The notes beneath the pieces are model-generated. The model made no database searches and had not been told where the DNA came from. It was given only the letters and a program-made list of their open reading frames with translations. From Nocardioides islandensis (GTDB lineage: Bacteria > Actinomycetota > Actinomycetes > Propionibacteriales > Nocardioidaceae), in assembly GCF_015352455.1 (NCBI RefSeq), contig NZ_JADKPN010000001.1, positions 310,001-374,000 on the forward strand: a stretch of 64,000 nucleotides of DNA. Direction: 5' to 3'. This document shows, one piece after another, positions 10,714 through 18,876 of the stretch; within the stretch, counting starts at the first letter, position 1; each line of letters starts with the position of its first letter. Both the position numbers and the translations under genes were made by a program.

Positions 10714-11829
10714 TCAGCCGGCGAAGAACACCCGCAGGTCGGCGACGATCGCGTCCGGGTTCTCCAGGACCGCGAAGTGGCCGCCCTCGTCGAACTCCGA
10801 CCAGTGCTGGATGTTGGCGTTGTCGCGCTCGGCCAGCGAGCGGATGGTCTGGAAGTCGTCCTTGAAGACCGCGACGCCCAGGCGGCCGGTGCTGACGACG
10901 GGCTCGCGCTGGTCACTCGTCCGGGCGCGCGCCTCCTCGTAGTGGTAGCGCACCGAGCCGGCCGAGGTGTTGGTCAGCCAGTACAGCGTGACCTGCTCCA
11001 GCACCTGCTCGGGCCGCACCAGCGAGGTCCCGTTGCCGAAGCTCTCGAACAGCTCGGAGTACGCCAGCTGCCCGACCGGGCTGTCGGACAGGCCGGCGGC
11101 GACGGTCTGCGGGCGCGAGCCGTTCATCGCGTTGTAGCCGCCGACGGACTGGAACCACTGCATGTGCTCGAGCGCGGCGTACTCCTTCGGGCCGAAGCCC
11201 TCGAACTCCGCCGGGTCACCGCTCGGGAACGAGAACAGCTGCAGCACGTGGGCGCCGAGGAAGCCCTCGGGGTCCAGGATCGCCAGCTCGCGGCCGACCA
11301 TCGCGCCGCCGTCGGAGCCGTGGACGCCGTACGACGAGTAGCCGAGGCGCCGCATCAGCTCGTCGTAGGCGCGGGCGACACGGGCCATGGTCCAGCCGCC
11401 GTCGACGACCGGGGTGGAGAAGCCGAAGCCGGGCATCGAGGGGATCACGAGGTCGAAGCCGGCGTCGGTCAGCGGGGCCACGAGCGGCAGGAACTCCAGG
11501 AACGAGCCGGGGTAGGTGTGCGCGAGCAGCAGCGCCGTGGCACCCGGTACCTCCGAGCGGACGTGGACGAAGTGGATCGTCTGCCCGTCGACCTCGGTCG
11601 TGAAGTTCGGGTGGGCGTTGATGCGCGCCTCGACCTCGCGCCAGTCGAAGGACTTCCAGCGCTCGACCATGTCGCGCAGGTACGCCGTCGGGGTGCCGTA
11701 CTCCCACCCGTCGCCGGGGGCGGGCGCGGCGTAGCGGGTGCGCTCGAGGCGGTGCTGGAGGTCGTCCAGGTCGGCCTGGTCGATCGTGACGGTGAAGGGG
11801 CGGATCTCGGTGTTCTGGGTGGTGGTCAT
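10714..11829 (-). CDS. Epoxide hydrolase
   Basis: A 371-residue alpha/beta-hydrolase with the N-terminal epoxide hydrolase domain (residues about 10-110, including the W-K-S-F-D-W-R segment). It would open epoxides to diols in the cytoplasm. The oxyanion motif appears as H-T-Y-P-G-S-F-L-E-F, a variant of the usual H-G-W-P-G-S, the nucleophile Asp is in G-S-D-G-G-A, and the catalytic His is in G-G-H-F-A-V-L-E-N-P near the end. The ATG at 11829 is followed by M-T-T-T-Q-N. It is divergent from a WYL regulator across a 45-bp gap that holds a palindrome, so regulation by that neighbour is likely. Confidence 0.88.
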   Translation of the reverse strand: MTTTQNTEIRPFTVTIDQADLDDLQHRLERTRYAAPAPGDGWEYGTPTAYLRDMVERWKSFDWREVEARINAHPNFTTEVDGQTIHFVHVRSEVPGATALLLAHTYPGSFLEFLPLVAPLTDAGFDLVIPSMPGFGFSTPVVDGGWTMARVARAYDELMRRLGYSSYGVHGSDGGAMVGRELAILDPEGFLGAHVLQLFSFPSGDPAEFEGFGPKEYAALEHMQWFQSVGGYNAMNGSRPQTVAAGLSDSPVGQLAYSELFESFGNGTSLVRPEQVLEQVTLYWLTNTSAGSVRYHYEEARARTSDQREPVVSTGRLGVAVFKDDFQTIRSLAERDNANIQHWSEFDEGGHFAVLENPDAIVADLRVFFAG

Positions 11830-11850
11830 GTCGCTGACGCTAGGAGGCAC

Positions 11851-11871
11851 TCCGGAAGATATGGTTCCGGA
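11851..11871. promoter_or_regulatory. Palindromic operator between epoxide hydrolase and WYL regulator
   Basis: TCCGGAA (11851-11857) and TTCCGGA (11865-11871) form a perfect inverted repeat with a 7-bp spacer, ending 3 bp before the regulator ATG and 22 bp from the hydrolase ATG. Position and symmetry fit an operator for the helix-turn-helix protein encoded alongside. Confidence 0.7.
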
Positions 11872-11874
11872 AAT

Positions 11875-12837
11875 ATGGAGACGTCTACCCGGATCCTGGC
11901 GCTGTTGTCGCTGCTGCAGACGCGCTCCGACTGGTCCGGCGCCGACCTGGCCCAACGGCTCGGAGTCTCCGACCGGACCGTCCGTCACGACGTCAGCCGG
12001 CTGCGCGAGCTCGGGTACCCGGTCGACGCGACCCGCGGACCGGGCGGCCGGTACCGGCTCGGCGTCGGTGCCAAGCTCCCCCCGTTGCTGCTCGACGACG
12101 AGGAGGCCGTCGCGGTCGCGGTCGGGCTGCGCGCCGCGACCGGTGTCGCCGGCGTCGAGGAGACCAGCGCCCGCGCGCTGGCCAAGCTCGAGCAGGTGCT
12201 GCCCGAGCGGCTTCGCCGCAAGCTGCACGCCCTGGTCAAGGCGACCACCGCCGGACCGGTGAACACCGACAGCAACGTCGAGGACCCGGAGGTCGACCCG
12301 GCCGTCCTCGAGGCCATCTCCCTCGCGATCCGCGACCACGACGGCCTCCGCTGCGACTACCGCGACCGGCCGACGGAGATCGAGCCGTACCACCTGGTCG
12401 CCTGGCAGCGTCGCTGGTACCTCGTCGCGCGCGACCCGCGGGTCGCGCGCGACCCGCGAGCCGACGCCTGGGCGCCGTACCGCGTCGACTGGCTGCGGCT
12501 CAAGACCCCCGGCGGCCGCCGGTTCACGCCGGCCGGGTTCCCGGGCGACATCACCGAGTTCGTCGTGCGTGAGGTGGCCCGCACCGGCTGGGCCGTCCAC
12601 GCACGGATCCGCGTCGACGCCCCGGCGGACGAGGTGGTGGCGCGCATCAACCCGGCGGTCGGCACCGTCGAGGCCCACCCCGAGGGCGGCAGCGTCCTCG
12701 TCACCGGCGGCGACAGCCTCGAGGTCGTCGCCGTCTGGATCTCGATGCTGGGCATGCCGTTCCACGTCACCGAACCGCCGCAGCTCGTGGAGCACGTGCG
12801 GGACCTGGCCGAGAGGTACGCCGCCGCCCTGCCGTGA
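11875..12837 (+). CDS. WYL-domain transcriptional regulator
   Basis: A 320-residue regulator. Residues 1-60 form an HTH_11/DeoR-type winged helix (L-A-Q-R-L-G-V-S-D-R-T-V-R-H-D). The central part carries a WYL ligand domain with the Y-H-L-V-A-W-Q-R-R-W-Y-L-V-A core near residue 180, and a WCX-like C-terminal extension follows. A short tandem duplication encodes R-D-P-R-V-A-R-D-P-R near residue 190. The ATG at 11875 directly follows the palindrome with no Shine-Dalgarno sequence, suggesting a leaderless transcript. Likely represses or activates the divergent epoxide hydrolase and itself (inference). Confidence 0.88.
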   Translation: METSTRILALLSLLQTRSDWSGADLAQRLGVSDRTVRHDVSRLRELGYPVDATRGPGGRYRLGVGAKLPPLLLDDEEAVAVAVGLRAATGVAGVEETSARALAKLEQVLPERLRRKLHALVKATTAGPVNTDSNVEDPEVDPAVLEAISLAIRDHDGLRCDYRDRPTEIEPYHLVAWQRRWYLVARDPRVARDPRADAWAPYRVDWLRLKTPGGRRFTPAGFPGDITEFVVREVARTGWAVHARIRVDAPADEVVARINPAVGTVEAHPEGGSVLVTGGDSLEVVAVWISMLGMPFHVTEPPQLVEHVRDLAERYAAALP

Positions 12838-12954
12838 GCGGCGGCCGCCGTGTGGACGCTCTTGCTGGCCTTCGGCGGCGCACTCGGGGACCTTCGCCCC
12901 TGGCGACCGGAGCGTCTGTGCGAGGCAATGGAAGATGAGGGGAGGAGGGTCGAG

Positions 12955-13431
12955 ATGCAGCACGAGGTCGAGATCGTGCGGGTCCCCGCCAGCACGGCCG
13001 CGGTGATCCGCTTCCACGTCACCCACGACGAGCTGCCCAGGATCGGGGAACGGATGGAGCAGGCCTTCGCGTCGGTGATGACGAGGCTCGGGGAGGCGAA
13101 AGTCATCCCCAACGGCCCGGCGGTCGCGGTGTACGAGCCGACGGCGGACGGCTTCGACGTCGCCACCGGCTTCCACGTGGCCCCGGAGTTCGTGGCGCCA
13201 CAGGGACTCGAGCGGTTGGACCTGAGCGCGGCCGAGGCCGCGCACACCACCCACCTCGGTCCCTACGAGGAGCTCACCACCGCGTACGCCGACCTCCAGG
13301 AGCAGGCGGGCCGGATCGGCCGGCCGGTCGCCTGGGGCCAGCCGATGTGGGAGGAGTACTGGAGCGAGCCCGGCACCCCGGAGGACGAGACCCGCACCGA
13401 GATCTACTGGCCGGTGGCCGCCAGCGCCTGA
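12955..13431 (+). CDS. GyrI-like effector-binding domain protein
   Basis: A 158-residue stand-alone small-molecule-binding domain of the GyrI/AraC-effector family, with T-T-H-L-G-P-Y-E-E-L at about residue 100 and an E-I-Y-W-P-V end, both typical. There is no DNA-binding domain. Such proteins bind hydrophobic or cationic compounds, and some hydrolyse cyclopropanoid toxins. The start at 12955 follows a strong GGGGAGGAGGG ribosome binding site; a frame open from 12850 lacks one. It lies 117 bp after the WYL regulator on the same strand. Confidence 0.82.
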   Translation: MQHEVEIVRVPASTAAVIRFHVTHDELPRIGERMEQAFASVMTRLGEAKVIPNGPAVAVYEPTADGFDVATGFHVAPEFVAPQGLERLDLSAAEAAHTTHLGPYEELTTAYADLQEQAGRIGRPVAWGQPMWEEYWSEPGTPEDETRTEIYWPVAASA

Positions 13432-13435
13432 GCGC

Positions 13436-14125
13436 TCACGCCCGCAGCCGCGGCGGGGTTCCCGCCTCGTCGGGACGCAGGCGCAACGACCCCAGTTGCC
13501 GGCGCGTCACGTAGAGCGCCCGCGACAGGTCCGCGCCCGCCATCGACGCGCCCCGGACGTCCGCCCCGAGCATGTCGGCGCCGGCGAGGTCGCAGCCGTC
13601 GAGGCCGGCGCCGATGAGCACCGTGCCCCGCAGGCTCGCGCCCCGGAGGTCCTCGTCACGGAGGTCGGCGCCCGCCAGGTCGGCGCCCGCGAGGTCGCGC
13701 CACCCGACGTACGCCGCCCGCGCACGCTCGGCGGCCGCGCGCAGGACCGGTACGGCGCGGGCCCGGAGGTCCGCTACTCCCTCGGCGGTCGGGGAACCGG
13801 CCAGTCGCCCGGCGTCGGCCGTCAGGGTCGAGTCACCGGCGTCGGCGAGGTACCACGCGATCTCGTGCACCTGCTCGACGAGGTGGAAGTCGCCGAGACG
13901 GTCCGCCTCGGTCACCGTCTGGCCGGCCCCGAAGCAGTCGTAGGCCACGCAGCCGCGCATCCCGTCCTCCAGCAACGAGGCGTGGATGCGGCAGCGGTGG
14001 CCGTCGTCCAGGTGTCGGCACGGCTCCCCGGCCGCCTTGTCGAAGGCGAAGTCCGCCGACCGCTGGAACGGCAGCAGCACGCAGCACAGACCGACACATC
14101 GCGAGCAGTCGGCCACCAGGTCCAC
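13436..14125 (-). CDS. Pentapeptide-repeat protein with cysteine-rich N-terminus
   Basis: About 229 residues. The first part has closely spaced cysteines (C-S-R-C-V-G-L-C-C, later C-R-I-H and C-V-A-Y-D-C-F-G), resembling YkgJ-type metal-binding proteins. The C-terminal third is a run of A-(D/N)-L-x-x pentapeptides (A-G-A-D-L repeated) expected to form a right-handed quadrilateral helix. The start is uncertain: an ATG at 14194 is in frame but would overlap the next gene's start and its promoter repeats, so the GTG at 14125 is preferred. Function unknown; some pentapeptide proteins protect DNA gyrase, but the cysteine head is different. Confidence 0.7.
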   Translation of the reverse strand: MDLVADCSRCVGLCCVLLPFQRSADFAFDKAAGEPCRHLDDGHRCRIHASLLEDGMRGCVAYDCFGAGQTVTEADRLGDFHLVEQVHEIAWYLADAGDSTLTADAGRLAGSPTAEGVADLRARAVPVLRAAAERARAAYVGWRDLAGADLAGADLRDEDLRGASLRGTVLIGAGLDGCDLAGADMLGADVRGASMAGADLSRALYVTRRQLGSLRLRPDEAGTPPRLRA

Positions 14126-14137
14126 GACCGACAGGCT

Positions 14138-14155
14138 GGCACAAGCCCGGTGCAA
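14138..14155 (+). promoter_or_regulatory. GGCACAA-type direct repeat upstream of the membrane protein gene
   Basis: GGCACAA (14138) and GGTGCAA (14149) start 11 bp apart, and both this gene and the hemerythrin gene have TCCTCCC directly before ATGAA. The same heptamer at the same 11-bp spacing lies before the hemerythrin gene at 17900 and 17911, on the other side of the second BTAD regulator. This points to a shared binding site for that regulator. Confidence 0.6.
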
Positions 14156-14178
14156 GGTCGTCGCGCGACGGTCCTCCC

Positions 14179-14610
14179 ATGAAGACAACGACATCGCTGG
14201 TCGGCCCCGTCGGCCTCCTGCTCGCGACCGACCTCGTCGCCGGCCTGCTGGCCGTCGCGTCCGACGTGAACACCTGGGGCGAGGCGTGGGGCAGCAAGGC
14301 GCTGCTCGCGGCCCCGCTGCCGATGATCGCGGTGCAGGTCGCGCTGACCTGGCTCGCCGTACGCCGTCGCTCCCGCGTCGCGGCCGGCCTGCTGGCCACC
14401 GCGTGCCTGGTCAGCGTGGCGTCCGGCTTCTTCGACGGCGGGCTCGGGAACGACGAGCTGACGACCGGGCTGGCGGCGTACCAGGTGCTGCTGCTGACCG
14501 TCACGGGGGCGGTCGGCGTGCTCGCGCTGATGCGGGTGCGGGAGCTGGTGACCCAGAGGTCGGTTCAGAAGCCGAGCCGGGACCGGTGGGCCAGCAGCCA
14601 GTCGCGGTAG
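14179..14610 (+). CDS. Small four-helix membrane protein
   Basis: A 143-residue protein with four hydrophobic segments (about residues 5-27, 40-62, 67-88, 98-118) and a basic soluble tail. It belongs to no family I can name. Its 3' end overlaps the convergent BTAD regulator by 46 bp. The promoter carries a GGCACAA-type direct repeat like that of the hemerythrin gene, so it is probably co-regulated with it. Confidence 0.72.
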   Translation: MKTTTSLVGPVGLLLATDLVAGLLAVASDVNTWGEAWGSKALLAAPLPMIAVQVALTWLAVRRRSRVAAGLLATACLVSVASGFFDGGLGNDELTTGLAAYQVLLLTVTGAVGVLALMRVRELVTQRSVQKPSRDRWASSQSR

Positions 14611-17600
14611 GGCGGGAAGCCGCGCTCGTCGGCCAGCTCCACTGCGCGGTCGGCCCAACGGGCCGCGGCGGCGTGGTCGCCGAGAGTGGCCTCGGCGAGG
14701 GCGAGGTACCCGGCGACCGGGCCGAACACGACCGCCACGCCGGCCAGGGCGTTGCGGTCGGGGAAGCGCTCCATCATCGGCTTCACGCGGCGCGCCAGGG
14801 CCACGTCGCCGACGTGGCTGGCGGCCTCCGCCTCGCAGCACGCGGTCATCAGGCTCTGCCACAGCTCCAGCGGCTCCTCGTAGGGCTGCTGGTCGAGGCT
14901 GGCCCGCACGACGGCCGGCCCGGCGGCCCGCCCCAGGAGCGCGTGCATGGTCGCTCGCGACATCGGCGACATCGCGGCCATCATCTGCAGCGGCTCGACG
15001 TACTGGCTGATCTCGCGCTCCCACATCCGGGAGATCACCGCCATCGCCGGCACCATCAGCTCGATGCTCGGCACCGCGACGTCGGGCACGACCTCGGCGA
15101 TCTGCGCGATCCTGCGGTCCCGCTCCTCGGGGTGGCCGCGCAGGGCCTCGAGCGTCGACTCGACCCAGCGCAGGGTGAACAGGACGTAGGGCAGGCGTTC
15201 GTGCCGCGACAGCGCGTCGGCCTCGGCGGACAGCCGCTCCCATGCGTCCATGTCGCCGAGCTCGAGGTGGTCGTTGGCCAGGCAGACGAGCGTGACCGCC
15301 TCGGCCGCCCGGTCACCGGTCTCCCGCGCCGCGACCAGCCCCTCCTCGCCCCAGGCGATCCGCTGCTCGGTGAAGGACGGCGACCAGCTCGCGATGTACG
15401 CCGCCCGCGTCGCCCACCACAGGACCTGCGGGTCGCCGAGCCGACGCGCCAGGGCCAGCCCGGCCTCGACCAGGGCCTGGCGCTCGGCGATCGCGCCGAC
15501 GTCGTAGTACAGCTCCACGGCCAGCGACAGCAGCAGCCGGCAGCGCGCCCCCGAGTCGTCCTCGGGCAGCGTCGCGAGCGCCCACCGCAGGTCGTCGACG
15601 ACGTCCTCGAACAGCTCCATCCAGTCGTGCGGGGTCCAGACCGTGTACGTCGTGATGCCGGCCGCCGCCTCGGCCACCAGCTCGGGCGAGCCGAGCGTGC
15701 GGGCGAGCGCGACCGCCTCGAAGCTGGCCGCCACGACCTCGGGCCACTGCGCGGCGTACGACGCCTCGCGGGCCAGCTCCCTCAGCAGCGCGAAACGCTC
15801 GGTCTCGTCGGGGCCGGCGGCCCGTCGGTGCGCCTCGACGGCGGCGCGGCGCAGGTCCATCGCGTCGCGGTAGGACGACAACGCGTGCGCCAGGTCGGCC
15901 GCGGCACGGGCCGCCGGCCAGGCCCGGTCCACGTGGCTGGGTCCGGCGGCCAGCCACTGGAGCGCCAGGTCCGCGGTGAGCTCGGCGTCGTCGTACCAGC
16001 GCCGGACCTCGGCGTCGGACTCCAGCACGCGGGCCAGCTCGGCGTGCAGCCGCGCGCGGCGGTTGGGCGGCATCGTCCGCAGCACGGCGTCGCGGGTCAG
16101 CGCGTGCGCGAACGCGAACTCGCCGCTCTCGTCCTCGTCCACCAGCCCGGCCGAGCGGGCGACCTCGAGGTCGTCGAGCACCTCGTCGACGTCCCGGGCC
16201 GCCGCGGCGGCGAGCACCTCGGGCCGGAACCAACGCCCGAGCGCGGCCGCGAACCGCAGCGTGTCCACGGCCCGGGCCGGGAGCCCCTCGAACCGGCGGC
16301 CGACGACCTCGCGGACGCTGACGGGTACGTCGTCACCGGTGTCGCCCAGCCGGGCCAGCTCGACGACGAAGAACGGGTTGCCGCCCGAGCGCTGGTGCCA
16401 CGCGGCGGTCTCCACGATCGTGACGTGCCGCGGGCTCACGGACCGCGCCAGCTCGGCGGCGTCCTCGCGGTCGAGACCGGCGAGGTCCAGCCGCAGGGCG
16501 TGGCGGCGGGCGAACGCCTCGGCGACCAGGGCGGCGGCACCGGTCGGCTCGGGGTGCACGCGACGCGTGCCGACCACGAGCAGCCGGGAGTCCGTGGGCA
16601 GGACGTCGAGCACGTGACGCAGCGTGCGCAGCGTCGCGTCGTCCGCCCAGTGGAGGTCGTCGAGCAGGACGAGCACCGGCTTCTCCGCGGCCGCCGCGAG
16701 CAGGGCCTCGGCGATCCGGTCGGAGGTCTCGAACGCCAGCCGCGCGGCGCTCTCGCCCGGGCTCTCCGGCTGCACCAGGTCGGCCAGCGACGTGCCGGCG
16801 TCGAGGTCGCGCAGCACCTGCAGCCACGGCCACAGGGGCGGTGCCCCGTCGTCCTGCGAGCAGCGCCCGCGGCCGACCGTGAAGCCGTGGTCGGCGGCGT
16901 ACGTCGCCACCCGGTCGAGCAGCCAGGACTTGCCGATCCCGGGCTCACCGACCAGGAGCGCGGTCCCGGACCGGCCGGCCGCCGCGCGCTCGACGAGGTC
17001 GGCGAGGGCGTGCTGCTCGGCCCGACGGCCGACGCCGACGGCCTGCGGCGTGATGACGGGCTCGGGCACCGGTGCGGTCACCGGCGACTGTTCGAGGGTC
17101 TGCTGGAGCTGGGGGTCCTGGCGCAGGATCGCGGCCTCGAGCTCGCGGAGCTCGGGGCCGGGGTCGAGGCCGAGCTCGTCGGCCAGCAGCTCGCGTACCT
17201 GCCGCAGCGCCGCCAGCGCGTCCGCCTGCCGACCGGACCGGGTCAGGGCGAGGGCGTGCAACGCCCACCACCGCTCGACCAGCGGATGGGCGGCCACCGC
17301 CGACTCGGTGGCCGACAGCACCCCGGCGTGCTCGCCCAGGGCGAGCAGCCCGAGCACGCGGGCCTGCTCGCCGGCGACCCGGAGGTGGTCGAGGGCCGCG
17401 CGCTCCGCGTCGACGTCGGGGTGCTCGCCGAGGTCGGCGTACGGCCGGCCCGTCCATGACGCCAGCGCGAGGTCGAGCTCGTCGACGTGGGTGGCGACGA
17501 GCGTGCGGTCCGGCCAGGGGGCGCGCGCCCGGAGCGGTTCGAGGGCCGCGACCCCGCGCCGTACGGCGGCGGCGAAGGCGTGCGTGTCGACGTCCGCCGG

Positions 17601-17891
17601 CGCGACCCGGAGGACGTACCCGTGGTCGGTCGTCTCGAGGGATCCCGGCGCCAGGATCCGCCGCAGCCGCGAGATGTACGCGTGCAGCGCACCGTGCGGG
17701 GCGCGCGGCGGGTCGCCCGCCCACACCAGGTCGGCCAGCCGGTCGGCGTCCAGGGGGCGCCCGGGCTCGAGGGCCAGCGCGGCGACGATCGAGCGGGGCT
17801 TGCGGGCACCCGCGTCGACCCAGTGCGGAGCATCGTCGTCACCGGGCACCTCGACCCGCGTCTCCCCGAACACCCCCACGCGCACCGGCAC
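14565..17891 (-). CDS. BTAD-AAA ATPase-TPR transcriptional regulator
   Basis: An 1,108-residue SARP/LuxR-like large regulator starting at GTG. Residues 1-95 form the winged-helix DNA-binding domain and 96-245 the BTAD domain, ending D-E-L-G-L-D-P-G-P-E. An AAA_16-type NTPase follows, with Walker A G-E-P-G-I-G-K-S-W (about 310) and Walker B V-L-V-L-L-D-D-L-H-W-A-D-D (about 400). The C-terminal half is alanine-rich helical repeats of TPR type. No membrane segment is seen. Three GGCACAA heptamers lie at its start, one overlapping the GTG. The divergent hemerythrin gene and convergent membrane-protein gene share that motif, suggesting a local regulon. Confidence 0.88.
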   Translation of the reverse strand: MPVRVGVFGETRVEVPGDDDAPHWVDAGARKPRSIVAALALEPGRPLDADRLADLVWAGDPPRAPHGALHAYISRLRRILAPGSLETTDHGYVLRVAPADVDTHAFAAAVRRGVAALEPLRARAPWPDRTLVATHVDELDLALASWTGRPYADLGEHPDVDAERAALDHLRVAGEQARVLGLLALGEHAGVLSATESAVAAHPLVERWWALHALALTRSGRQADALAALRQVRELLADELGLDPGPELRELEAAILRQDPQLQQTLEQSPVTAPVPEPVITPQAVGVGRRAEQHALADLVERAAAGRSGTALLVGEPGIGKSWLLDRVATYAADHGFTVGRGRCSQDDGAPPLWPWLQVLRDLDAGTSLADLVQPESPGESAARLAFETSDRIAEALLAAAAEKPVLVLLDDLHWADDATLRTLRHVLDVLPTDSRLLVVGTRRVHPEPTGAAALVAEAFARRHALRLDLAGLDREDAAELARSVSPRHVTIVETAAWHQRSGGNPFFVVELARLGDTGDDVPVSVREVVGRRFEGLPARAVDTLRFAAALGRWFRPEVLAAAAARDVDEVLDDLEVARSAGLVDEDESGEFAFAHALTRDAVLRTMPPNRRARLHAELARVLESDAEVRRWYDDAELTADLALQWLAAGPSHVDRAWPAARAAADLAHALSSYRDAMDLRRAAVEAHRRAAGPDETERFALLRELAREASYAAQWPEVVAASFEAVALARTLGSPELVAEAAAGITTYTVWTPHDWMELFEDVVDDLRWALATLPEDDSGARCRLLLSLAVELYYDVGAIAERQALVEAGLALARRLGDPQVLWWATRAAYIASWSPSFTEQRIAWGEEGLVAARETGDRAAEAVTLVCLANDHLELGDMDAWERLSAEADALSRHERLPYVLFTLRWVESTLEALRGHPEERDRRIAQIAEVVPDVAVPSIELMVPAMAVISRMWEREISQYVEPLQMMAAMSPMSRATMHALLGRAAGPAVVRASLDQQPYEEPLELWQSLMTACCEAEAASHVGDVALARRVKPMMERFPDRNALAGVAVVFGPVAGYLALAEATLGDHAAAARWADRAVELADERGFPPYRDWLLAHRSRLGF

Positions 17892-17917
17892 AACCTAACG
17901 GCACAAGCCGGGCACAA
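17887..17917 (+). promoter_or_regulatory. GGCACAA direct repeats between BTAD regulator and hemerythrin gene
   Basis: GGCACAA occurs at 17887, 17900 and 17911. The last two are 11 bp apart, the spacing expected for SARP/BTAD binding, and the first overlaps the regulator's own start codon. Binding here could both activate the hemerythrin gene and control the regulator. Confidence 0.65.
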
Positions 17918-17951
17918 GGAGCGTGAAAGCCGCGGCGGCGACGCTCCTCCC

Positions 17952-18659
17952 ATGAACGACACGTACCCCGAGCAGATCACCCTCCCCGGCCAGTCGTCGG
18001 TCGCCGACGGCCCGCACGACCAGTCCGGGATGTACGTCATGCACCACGCGTTCCGGCGCGACCTCGCGGCGTTCGAGGCCGCCGTCCGCGCGACCCCGAT
18101 CGGCGACGCGGCGACGTGGCGCGCGCTGGGAGACCGCTGGACCGACTTCGCGACGGTGCTGCACCACCACCACGGCGTCGAGGACGAGCACCTGTGGCCG
18201 GTCCTGCTGGCCGCGACCACCGAGGACGCCACGGGCACCGCGCTGCTGCACGCGATGCAGGCCGAGCACGAGCGGATCGACCCGTCCCTGACGGCGGTGG
18301 CGGCCGGGTTCGCCACGATGGTCGAGCACCCCTGCGCCGACCACCGCAACGCGCTGGACGTGCACGTCACCGCGACCCGCGCGGCCCTGCTCGCGCACCT
18401 GGCCCACGAGGAGACCGAGGCGCTGCCGCTGCTCCAGCGCACCCTGAGCGTCGAGCAGAACGCGGCGTTCGAGAAGGCGGCCCAGCGCGCCTACCCGCTG
18501 CGGATGATCCCGTTCCTGCTGCCGTGGGCGTCCGACGGCCTGCCGGACGACGTACGCCGACGCATCGTCGAGTCGGCCGGGCCGGCGTACGGGCTGCTGC
18601 TGAGGCTGCTGCGCGGAAGGTACGAGCGGGCGGAGCGGCGGGCGTTCAGGTACGTGTGA
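17952..18659 (+). CDS. Hemerythrin-like cation-binding protein
   Basis: A 235-residue protein with a hemerythrin HHE fold: H-H-A-F-R-R-D near residue 32, H-H-H-H-G-V-E-D-E-H-L near 75, H-E-R-I-D near 113 and H-L-A-H-E-E-T-E near 152 supply the His/Glu ligands for a di-iron site. Such proteins bind oxygen or nitric oxide, or sense redox stress. The C-terminal 60 residues are basic with a hydrophobic patch and may touch the membrane. The start at 17952 lacks a Shine-Dalgarno sequence but is preceded by a motif shared with the gene at 14179. It is divergent from the BTAD regulator. Confidence 0.87.
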   Translation: MNDTYPEQITLPGQSSVADGPHDQSGMYVMHHAFRRDLAAFEAAVRATPIGDAATWRALGDRWTDFATVLHHHHGVEDEHLWPVLLAATTEDATGTALLHAMQAEHERIDPSLTAVAAGFATMVEHPCADHRNALDVHVTATRAALLAHLAHEETEALPLLQRTLSVEQNAAFEKAAQRAYPLRMIPFLLPWASDGLPDDVRRRIVESAGPAYGLLLRLLRGRYERAERRAFRYV

Positions 18660-18786
18660 GCTGGTCTGGTGCCGGAGATCGCTGGTGCCGGTAATCGCGC
18701 GATCGCGGCCGTATGACAGATTTCGGCGCCCGGAATCTGCCATAACCGCGCGATCGCGCGATTTCCGGCACACCAGGCCGACCAGC
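18660..18786. repeat. Long palindromic element between convergent genes
   Basis: A near-perfect inverted repeat of about 127 bp. Arms of roughly 45 bp (about 18683-18729 and 18730-18774) contain ATCGCGCGATCGCG on both sides and TATGACAGATT facing GAATCTGCCATA at the centre; outer GCTGGTC and GACCAGC close it. It fills most of the space between the hemerythrin gene and the desaturase gene, so it may end both transcripts, but its size suggests a REP/MITE-like element. The remaining bases to 18876 hold nothing I recognise. Confidence 0.75.
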
Positions 18787-18876
18787 TGAGTAGAGCCCGG
18801 CGGTGAGGTTCTGCGGCTCGCCCCCCGCGAACCATGCAGCGTCCTCACCGCCGGTCAGCCCCCCCAAGGGGCGTCC

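Noticed and set aside
10714..13254. Long minus-strand frame extending the epoxide hydrolase to 846 residues
   Set aside because: The extension is antisense to the WYL regulator; the hydrolase family start and the divergent palindrome place the start at 11829.
13986..17459. Very long plus-strand open frame opposite the second BTAD regulator
   Set aside because: It is a high-GC antisense frame with repetitive Arg/Gly/Asp-rich composition and no domain; the minus-strand reading has clear domains.
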